Source: an uncultured Eubacteriales bacterium (GTDB lineage: Bacteria > Bacillota > Clostridia > Lachnospirales > Lachnospiraceae). Taken from it: DNA of 53,690 nucleotides. Where the stretch lies: contig OMWM01000009.1 of the NCBI GenBank assembly GCA_900314775.1, forward strand, positions 1 to 53,690. The letters run 5' to 3'. Below are positions 47,484-53,690 of the stretch, piece by piece; positions within the stretch are counted from its first letter, which is position 1; the number at the start of each line of letters is the position of its first letter. The position numbers and the translations under genes were made by a program. Under the pieces are notes generated by a model. It ran no database searches. It was not told the DNA's origin and saw only the letters and a list, made by a program, of their open reading frames with translations.

Positions 47484-48398
47484 TTAACTGTTTTCTTCCT
47501 TTTCCTTCTGCATCTTCTTAAGAGCATTGGCACCGCCTGTGATCTCACTCAGCTCTGTCGTGATCATCGCCTGACGTTCACGGTTCATGCTGACAGTCAG
47601 ATCCTGGATCAGTTCCTCGGTGTTATCCGATGCAGCTGTCATAGCCGTCATACGGGAAGCATATTCACCGGTCTTCTCCTCGACCATCGTGCCGAAAATC
47701 ACATTGTCGATGTAGAGCTGGACGACATTCTCGAGAATCGTCACCTCATCAGGCTCATAAATATAGCCTGCCATGATGCCGTCCTCGCTGTCATTCTTCT
47801 TCTCTTCTTCACCGTCTTTGCTGACATGCTCAACCGGAATCAGAGAAGCTGCGGTAGGCGTCTGCACCATAACATTGGTGAATGCCTCATAGACCATGAT
47901 GATCTGGTCCGTTTCACCGCTCAGATAGCGGTATTTGAGGTAGCGCGCCACCTTCTGTCCGTCTTCCATCGTCGGAATATCCTCGATATCCGCGAAACGC
48001 TGAACTATGTTATAGCCGGCATGGCGAATGGCTTCCTCGCCCCATTTGCCGACGACAACGACCTCATACTCATGCTCCTGTTTTGCGGTGAGCTCTTTCA
48101 TGAACTTGAGAAGGTTGTTATTGTAAGCGCCGCAAAGTCCGCGGTTGCCGACGAACATAACGTATGTAACCTTGTTGATTTCACGTTTTGCCAGAAATTT
48201 ATTGCTCGAAGCAGCCTCATCATCTTCAGTCAGAGTCTCAAGAATTTCTCTGATCCTGTCGACAAAGGGACGCATTCTGGTCATGGTTCTCTGCATACGT
48301 CTGAGCTTGGCTACCGATACCATCTTCATGGCTCTGGTTACTTTCTCTGTGCTCTTAATGCTCTTCATGCGGCTTCGCATCGCACGTAATGAACCCAT
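47484..48398 (-). CDS. atpG: ATP synthase subunit gamma
   Basis: The rotor shaft that turns inside the alpha/beta ring. 304 residues, opening RSRMKSIKSTEKVTRAMKMV and ending with the SMNRERQAMITTELSEI helix, both typical. It is about 15-20 residues longer than usual because of a charged insert (KDGEEEKKNDSEDG) near residue 205. Confidence 0.95.
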   Translation of the reverse strand: MGSLRAMRSRMKSIKSTEKVTRAMKMVSVAKLRRMQRTMTRMRPFVDRIREILETLTEDDEAASSNKFLAKREINKVTYVMFVGNRGLCGAYNNNLLKFMKELTAKQEHEYEVVVVGKWGEEAIRHAGYNIVQRFADIEDIPTMEDGQKVARYLKYRYLSGETDQIIMVYEAFTNVMVQTPTAASLIPVEHVSKDGEEEKKNDSEDGIMAGYIYEPDEVTILENVVQLYIDNVIFGTMVEEKTGEYASRMTAMTAASDNTEELIQDLTVSMNRERQAMITTELSEITGGANALKKMQKEKEENS

Positions 48399-48436
48399 TT
48401 ATCGTCCCTCCTTCCCATTCAAGACTTCTGCACTGC

Positions 48437-50164
48437 TCATGCAAGTGAATCTCTGTATTCGGCAATGAACTTACGAAGTTTGGCAACGGATTCCTTGCCG
48501 AGCTTCTTGCCGGACATGACTTCATCTTCCAGCTCAGGGAAATTTCTCTTTACATATTCAACAACACCGGTCTCAAAATCAGCCATCTGATCGAGCGGTA
48601 CATTGTCCGTATAGCCTTCGGACGCAGCTACGATCTGAATAACCTGATCTGTTACCGACAGAGGCGAGAACTGTCCCTGTTTGATGACTTCCGTCATGTG
48701 TGCGCCTCGGTTCAGAGTTGCCTGTGTCTCTGCATCCAGATCGGAACCGAACTGGGAGAATGCAGCAAGCTCTCTGTACTGGGCAAGATTCATACGAAGT
48801 TTTCCGGAGAACTGCTTCATCGCACCGAGCTGCGCATCGCCGCCGACACGGGATACGGAAAGTCCGACGTTGATAGCAGGTCTTGTACCGGCATGGAAAA
48901 GATCGGATTCCAGGAAGATCTGACCATCGGTAATGGAAATTACGTTGGTCGGAATGTACGCGGCGATATCGCCGGCCTGGGTCTCGATAATCGGCAGAGC
49001 AGTCATACTGCCGCCGCCGAGGTCATCACTGAGTTTAGCTGCACGCTCAAGGAGTCTTGAGTGCAGATAGAAAATATCACCCGGATAAGCCTCACGTCCT
49101 GGCGGTCTCTGGAGAAGAAGTGAAATTTCACGGTATGCAACGGCCTGCTTGCTCAGATCATCATAGACAATCAGAACATCCTTGCCCTTGTACATGAAAT
49201 ACTCACCGATCGCACAGCCTGAATACGGTGCAATGTAAAGCATTGTAGCGGATTCAGATGCGGATGCGCAGACGACGGTGGTGTAATCCATGGCGCCGTG
49301 CTCTCTCAGCTTACGTACAACATCAACAACGGTGGACTCCTTCTGTCCGACTGCGACATAGACGCAGATAACGTCTTTGCCCTTCTGGTTGATAATTGTA
49401 TCCAGTGCGATCTGCGTCTTACCTGTCTGACGGTCGCCGATGATCAGCTCACGCTGTCCGCGTCCGATCGGTACAAGTGAATCGATCGCCTTGATACCGG
49501 TCTGCAGAGGCACATTAACTTTATGTCTGTGCAGTACATCCGGTGCAGGACTCTCTACATTTCTGTAGCCGTCCGCTTTGATTTTCTCTTTGCCATCAAT
49601 CGGTCTTCCGAGTGCATCAACGACACGGCCGATCATGCCGTCGCCGACCGGAACGCTGAGGATCCTGCCGGTTCTCTTGACTTCGTCGCCTTCCTGCAGG
49701 GAGACGGCTTTACCGAAGAGGATGACACCGATATCCTTTTCCGTAAGGTCCATTGCCATTCCGGTAAGACCACGCGGGAATTCAAGCATCTCACCTGCCA
49801 TACAGTCAGAAATACCAACAACCCGGCAGATACCGTCACCAACACTCTTGACTCTGCCGACCTGATAAATATCAACATCGGTATTCATGGCAGAGATCTG
49901 TTTCTGTACATCGTCGCTTACATGTTTATTCTCATCATAAATATAGCTGGCATCAGATGCAGTAAAGCGGTCAATCGCGTGTTCAATCGTACCGTCATAG
50001 ACAGTATCTCCGATCTGCATGCTCAGACCGCCGATTTTTCCCTTATCAGTCTCCTGATGACAACGGACAAGCTTATCACTAATGACTTTCTTTAAAAGCT
50101 CTTTCTGTTCATCAGTGAGACCTTCGGAACTCACAACCTGAATATTTAACTTGTTATCGCTCAT
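48437..50164 (-). CDS. atpA: ATP synthase subunit alpha with a delta-like N-terminal module
   Basis: 575 residues from ATG 50164, with AGGAAA before it; usual length is near 502. From about residue 95 ([15 protein letters not shown]) it is a standard alpha with the P-loop GDRQTGKT. The first 70 residues are extra and resemble the C-terminal domain of delta (OSCP): [17 protein letters not shown], then [18 protein letters not shown], matching the delta pattern of a V-I-S-x-x-x-L-S-x-x-Q helix and the I-G-x-x-x-D-G-S ending. The normal N-terminal helix of alpha, which docks delta, seems to have been replaced. The preceding gene overlaps nothing but ends 16 bases before and carries the same module twice. 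Confidence 0.93.
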   Translation of the reverse strand: MSDNKLNIQVVSSEGLTDEQKELLKKVISDKLVRCHQETDKGKIGGLSMQIGDTVYDGTIEHAIDRFTASDASYIYDENKHVSDDVQKQISAMNTDVDIYQVGRVKSVGDGICRVVGISDCMAGEMLEFPRGLTGMAMDLTEKDIGVILFGKAVSLQEGDEVKRTGRILSVPVGDGMIGRVVDALGRPIDGKEKIKADGYRNVESPAPDVLHRHKVNVPLQTGIKAIDSLVPIGRGQRELIIGDRQTGKTQIALDTIINQKGKDVICVYVAVGQKESTVVDVVRKLREHGAMDYTTVVCASASESATMLYIAPYSGCAIGEYFMYKGKDVLIVYDDLSKQAVAYREISLLLQRPPGREAYPGDIFYLHSRLLERAAKLSDDLGGGSMTALPIIETQAGDIAAYIPTNVISITDGQIFLESDLFHAGTRPAINVGLSVSRVGGDAQLGAMKQFSGKLRMNLAQYRELAAFSQFGSDLDAETQATLNRGAHMTEVIKQGQFSPLSVTDQVIQIVAASEGYTDNVPLDQMADFETGVVEYVKRNFPELEDEVMSGKKLGKESVAKLRKFIAEYRDSLA

Positions 50165-50180
50165 TTTATATTTCCTGTCA

Positions 50181-51080
50181 TTATACTGCTGCGTCTGAAG
50201 AAATCTGTGCGATGATATCGTTGAAGCTGCCCGTAAAGGTCTCATCACCGATCTTAACCTGCATGCCGTTCTTCAGATTTTCGTCCGTTGCAAAGTCATA
50301 ATCAATATATACATCGGCAACAGCGCGCTTGAGGATACCGATTCTTCCTTCGGAAAGTCCGTTATCCGATGCGATCAGATCCAATACATCATTGAAACTG
50401 CCCACATAGCTCTTGCCGCCGATCTTTACGCACAGATCATGTTTCATGGAACTGTCTGTCGCAAAGCTGTAATCAATAAAATCATCCGTGATGGTATTGC
50501 GGAGTTTACCCATCTCACTCTCTGAAAGACCATTGGTAGAAATAACATTCATATCAATGCCCCTGACAGAGGAAAGATTCCGGATATCATCACTGGTAGG
50601 CCTGATCACGCTGCCGATTTGATCGATATAGCGTGTATCGAGTGTCTTCCTCTCTTCAGCATACTTATTATCTGAAAGAAGTTTTCTGGTGTTGTCTGCC
50701 ACCTTGGAAAGTGTATCTTCACAGATCTCACTGTAGGTAGCTGCAAGTGCCTGCTTCCTGACGGAGCCGGCATTCGCGATAATCGCCTTCTTCTCTACTT
50801 CCGCATTTTCAGCTGCTTCTTTGCTGGCGTTCTCGGCATACATCCGGGCATTCTTCATGATCTGCTCCTGCCGAGCAGCACTGTCTGCCTTGGCAGCCGC
50901 AATATCATTGTCCAGATTCGCCGCATCGCTGCGGGCTTTATCAGCCTCCTGAATCTCCTGCGCGATGTGTTCCCGGCGGTCTTTGAAGCTCTTGAAGCCC
51001 TTCTTGCCGACCAGCTTCCATGCGATCCACATCAGGATCACAAAGTTGATGCACATAAAAATGACGTCTGATACTGACAT
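50181..51080 (-). CDS. ATP synthase b-like subunit fused to two delta C-terminal-like modules
   Basis: 299 residues. One membrane segment at about 4-24, then a long Ala/Lys/Glu coiled coil (28-135), as in subunit b. Residues 177-239 and 240-296 are two copies of one module, each with NGLSE, an L/I-rich helix, DYxFATD, a VKIG strand and GSFND before the last helix. The pattern matches the C-terminal domain of delta (OSCP). No copy of the delta N-terminal helical bundle is seen. A stand-alone delta gene is absent from this operon, so this subunit likely carries the delta role as part of the outer stalk. It occupies the atpH place between atpF and atpA. Confidence 0.85.
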   Translation of the reverse strand: MSVSDVIFMCINFVILMWIAWKLVGKKGFKSFKDRREHIAQEIQEADKARSDAANLDNDIAAAKADSAARQEQIMKNARMYAENASKEAAENAEVEKKAIIANAGSVRKQALAATYSEICEDTLSKVADNTRKLLSDNKYAEERKTLDTRYIDQIGSVIRPTSDDIRNLSSVRGIDMNVISTNGLSESEMGKLRNTITDDFIDYSFATDSSMKHDLCVKIGGKSYVGSFNDVLDLIASDNGLSEGRIGILKRAVADVYIDYDFATDENLKNGMQVKIGDETFTGSFNDIIAQISSDAAV

Positions 51081-51139
51081 ATCTGTTTCACCTCCTGAAA
51101 TGATTATTGCTGAACATGGTACAACCGGTTCTTAATTAA

Positions 51140-51568
51140 TTATTTGATTTCCTTACCAAGAATTCTGGAAGAAAGTCCGAGAACGAGTTCGTCCATATGT
51201 TCAACAGCAACATTCTGTTCGCGTGACTTCAGATCTTCTATGTCATCAGACACTTTCTCAATCATGCTGTTCGCTTCTTCATGCGCAGCATTGATAACTT
51301 CGTCACTCTTGTCTGCATCGGACTGCTTGGAATCCCTGATCATCTGGCGTGCCTGATCGTTGACTTCCTTGATCTGGTCGCCGAGTTTCAGTTTCTCCTC
51401 GCTCAGCTTCGCCTCTGCAACCCTTTTTTCCTGCAGCTTCTCGGCAATGTCCTTATTTCTCTTCTCAACGTTGTCGTTGATCGGTTTTAAAAGGATAAAG
51501 CGGAGAATGAGATAGAGAAGGATGAAACAGATTATTGTCCATATAGAGGTCCATAAATCTATACTCAA
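51140..51568 (-). CDS. atpF: ATP synthase subunit b
   Basis: 142 residues with one membrane segment (about 6-27) and a long charged coiled coil that follows RFILLKPINDNVEKRNKDIAEKL, the typical b-subunit junction. It ends with a short conserved tail (SSRILGKEIK). With the b-like fusion downstream there are two b-type genes, so the outer stalk may be a b/b' heterodimer. Confidence 0.92.
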   Translation of the reverse strand: MSIDLWTSIWTIICFILLYLILRFILLKPINDNVEKRNKDIAEKLQEKRVAEAKLSEEKLKLGDQIKEVNDQARQMIRDSKQSDADKSDEVINAAHEEANSMIEKVSDDIEDLKSREQNVAVEHMDELVLGLSSRILGKEIK

Positions 51569-51603
51569 TTAAATTCCCTCCCGTAAATGATTATTGAAAA
51601 GAG

Positions 51604-51888
<285 letters not shown>

Positions 51889-51899
51889 TTAAATTGCGG

Positions 51900-52550
51900 C
51901 TACTCTTCTTCACCAATTGCCTCATGTACATAGACAAGCGTAAGGATTGTAAATACCATCGCCTGGATGTAGCAGAACAGAAGGCTCAGTACCTGCATAA
52001 CCAATGGAAGAAGTACCGGGAAGAGACCTCTGAGCTGTTCGGTAACCATCTCCTCTGCGTAGAGGTTGCCGTAAAGTCGGAGTGCCAGTGAGAAAGGTCT
52101 TACCAGCTGATCCAGAATGGTCAGCGGAAGCAAAGCGGCGAACGGCTTAAGAAATGTCTTAAGATAGCCGCCGAATCCCTGTCTCTGAAATCCGATCCTG
52201 TGCGTCGTGACGAATGAAATAATCGCCAGCGCCGCTGTTACGGAAAGGAATGCCGTCGGTACGGCATAGGTAATGCCGGCCGTCGGAAGCAGTCCGGAGT
52301 AGTTCGATACGATTATAAAAATGTAAAATGTTGCAAAGATATAAAAGTATCGCTTCATCTCCTTGGTTCCCAAGACGCCGCCTATGAAATCCTGCAGATA
52401 TTCATTAACAACTTCTGCAAAATTCTGGGCCCGGCCGGGGACAGCTTTCATCTTCCTCGTTGCAATCAGAGAGAATACAAGCACAGCCGCAACAATAACA
52501 AACATGGTAATAACAGGTCTGGTTATGGAAAAGGATGTCGTAAATTCCAT
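51900..52550 (-). CDS. atpB: ATP synthase subunit a
   Basis: 216 residues with about five membrane segments. The essential arginine is in RPFSLALRLYGNLYAEEM, where it faces the Glu of the c ring. Length is a little under the average. It is followed by atpE. Confidence 0.94.
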   Translation of the reverse strand: MEFTTSFSITRPVITMFVIVAAVLVFSLIATRKMKAVPGRAQNFAEVVNEYLQDFIGGVLGTKEMKRYFYIFATFYIFIIVSNYSGLLPTAGITYAVPTAFLSVTAALAIISFVTTHRIGFQRQGFGGYLKTFLKPFAALLPLTILDQLVRPFSLALRLYGNLYAEEMVTEQLRGLFPVLLPLVMQVLSLLFCYIQAMVFTILTLVYVHEAIGEEE

Positions 52551-52578
52551 TATTTCACCTCCTCCCTTTGTGGTTCGG

Positions 52579-52899
52579 TTATTTATCCTTTTTCTGTGCT
52601 TTTCTTGTCTTTATTACCAGTAAAATATATGATATAACGGTCAGGCCGATGGCCGCCGCTATAATCATCGCATTGAACGAAAAAGGCAGAACATTGCGCA
52701 AAAGGAAAATAACAAAAAGAACCGCCGCGCTGACAGCGAGGCGCAGAATATTGGCTACCATGACATTGCGGTAAGCATTCGCTTTGTCGTGCTGTCTGTC
52801 GATAACCAGTTTCTGTGTGATAAAAGAATTCACGACGCTGCCGGCGGTTCCGAACAGGAGTCCGACCGCAGCGCCAGCTGCATAATAACTGAACGGCAT
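52579..52899 (-). CDS. atpI: ATP synthase assembly protein I-like membrane protein
   Basis: 106 residues with four hydrophobic segments (for example AVGLLFGTAGSVVNSFI and AVLFVIFLL). Such small membrane genes open most F-type operons and help c-ring assembly. Identification rests mainly on position before atpB and the membrane pattern. AGAGGTAG precedes the ATG. Confidence 0.75.
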   Translation of the reverse strand: MPFSYYAAGAAVGLLFGTAGSVVNSFITQKLVIDRQHDKANAYRNVMVANILRLAVSAAVLFVIFLLRNVLPFSFNAMIIAAAIGLTVISYILLVIKTRKAQKKDK

Positions 52900-52928
52900 A
52901 ATTCTACCTCTGTAAAAAGTCTCTATAT

Positions 52929-52957
52929 ATTATAAATTAAATACGTTTTCCCGTCAA
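52929..52957 (-). promoter_or_regulatory. Sigma-A promoter of the ATP synthase operon
   Basis: On the minus strand TTGACG (52952-52957) and TATAAT (52929-52934) are 17 bases apart, with a start near 52922. The remaining 52960-53200 stretch shows no gene and only the ribosome binding site of ybaK. Confidence 0.82.
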
Positions 52958-53200
52958 TTAAACGCCCGCAATTTGTCGCCTGTTTTTGTTTTTTTGCATA
53001 AGCATACACACATTTTTACTATAAAACTTGTTGGAATTTCTGGTAAAGGTGAAAGTCTGCCGGTTCTGTATCTGTCATATTATTTTTACCGGCTTCCTTT
53101 GAATATGGCGTATTCCCGCCTGCGATTGCGCCCCACGGTTGTACTTTCCGCCGCTGTGTGCTTAAATAATGAGGAAAATGAATTTCATGGGAGTGATTGT

Positions 53201-53689
53201 ATGGCAAAATCAAAAGAAGTCAAGACAAACGCGATGCGCATGCTTGACCGGCAGAAGATAAAATATGAAGTTGTCACTTACGAATGCGACGAGTTCACGA
53301 GCGGCGTACAGGTGGCCGATATGCTGGGGCAGTCCTACGAGCATATCTTCAAGACAATTGTCACCGTCGGCAGAAGCGGCGATCACTACGTCTTTGTCAT
53401 TCCGATTGATAAAGAGATCGACCTCAAGGCAGCCGCCAGAGAGGTATCCGAGAAGCATGTCGAACTGCTGCATGTAAAAGACCTGAACAAGGTGACAGGC
53501 TATATCCGCGGCGGATGCTCTCCGATCGGCATGAAAAAGCACTTTCCGACGGTTATCCATGAAAGCGCACGCGATCTCGACCGCATTTACGTATCCGGCG
53601 GACGGATCGGCACGCAGCTGATCCTGAAACCTGACGATCTGCTGAAGGCGGCCGACGCCCGCTACGCCGATATCATCATGCACAGCTGA
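53201..53689 (+). CDS. ybaK: Cys-tRNA(Pro)/Cys-tRNA(Cys) deacylase YbaK/EbsC family
   Basis: 162 residues. It removes cysteine wrongly attached to tRNA-Pro. The start MAKSKEVKTNAMRML and the core GQSYEHIFKTIV, KEIDLKAAAREV, TGYIRGGCSPIGMKK and the C-terminal GGRIGTQLILKPDDL are all family motifs. The lysine in the F-K-T-I-V motif is the likely active residue. It stands alone, divergent from the ATP synthase operon, and ends at the edge of the window. ATG 53201 follows GGGAGTGATTGT. Confidence 0.93.
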   Translation: MAKSKEVKTNAMRMLDRQKIKYEVVTYECDEFTSGVQVADMLGQSYEHIFKTIVTVGRSGDHYVFVIPIDKEIDLKAAAREVSEKHVELLHVKDLNKVTGYIRGGCSPIGMKKHFPTVIHESARDLDRIYVSGGRIGTQLILKPDDLLKAADARYADIIMHS

Positions 53690-53690
53690 A

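Overview
The window reads as chromosome of a low-oxygen-adapted Firmicute of class Clostridia, most likely Lachnospiraceae. This rests on the gene families and their order (yicC-remA-gmk-rpoZ, an FtsK/SpoIIIE translocase, a RqcH-type NFACT protein, formate-THF ligase with FolD, EtfBA), strong AGGAGG-type ribosome binding sites, and sigma-A promoters with 17-bp spacers. Base composition looks balanced, near 50% GC. No tRNA, rRNA or CRISPR array was seen.

Layout. 1-1340 is a scarred segment: the end of an IS30-like transposase, a small cupin gene, three direct repeats resembling IS21-family ends, and a decayed LysR regulator. 1341-8087 (minus) holds a leucine-rich-repeat protein, a membrane-anchored parvulin with Thr/Glu tracts, an orphan barstar, a DnaJ protein, a DUF5685 protein, and rpoZ, gmk, remA, yicC. 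8284-10905 (plus) holds a QueG-like iron-sulfur protein and the NFACT ribosome-quality-control factor. 11027-15600 (minus) holds leuS, aroK, aroE and efp. 15746-21073 (minus) is a complete sucrose phosphotransferase locus: scrA (EIIBCA), scrB, ptsH, ptsI. 21334-24248 (plus) pairs an Ldh_2-family dehydrogenase with etfB and etfA. A probable 6S RNA follows at 24298-24541 (minus), then thrC (minus) and a cytidylate-kinase-like gene (plus).

27193-33876 (minus) carries fhs, folD, rimO, pgsA and a large unknown lipoprotein. 33978-41593 (minus) carries ftsK/spoIIIE, uppP, a membrane protein with a degenerate 5'-nucleotidase domain, an isochorismatase-family hydrolase and an anchored lysozyme-like protein. 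41651-44744 (plus) is a preQ0/preQ1 operon (queD, queE, folE, queC, queF) behind a probable preQ1 riboswitch and leader terminator. aroD (minus) follows. 45631-52899 (minus) is an F-type ATP synthase operon, and the window ends with ybaK (plus).

The most unusual feature is the ATP synthase. There is no stand-alone atpH (delta). Instead a b-like subunit carries two tandem copies of a module resembling the C-terminal domain of delta, and the alpha subunit has an extra 70-residue N-terminus that is a third copy. This looks like a rearranged peripheral stalk. Other points of note are an HPr with Lys in place of the regulatory Ser46, a 5'-nucleotidase-like protein whose metal ligands have all been lost, Thr/Glu tracts inserted at the same place in two parvulin domains, an Ldh_2-EtfBA gene cluster, and a possible preQ1 switch on the que operon.
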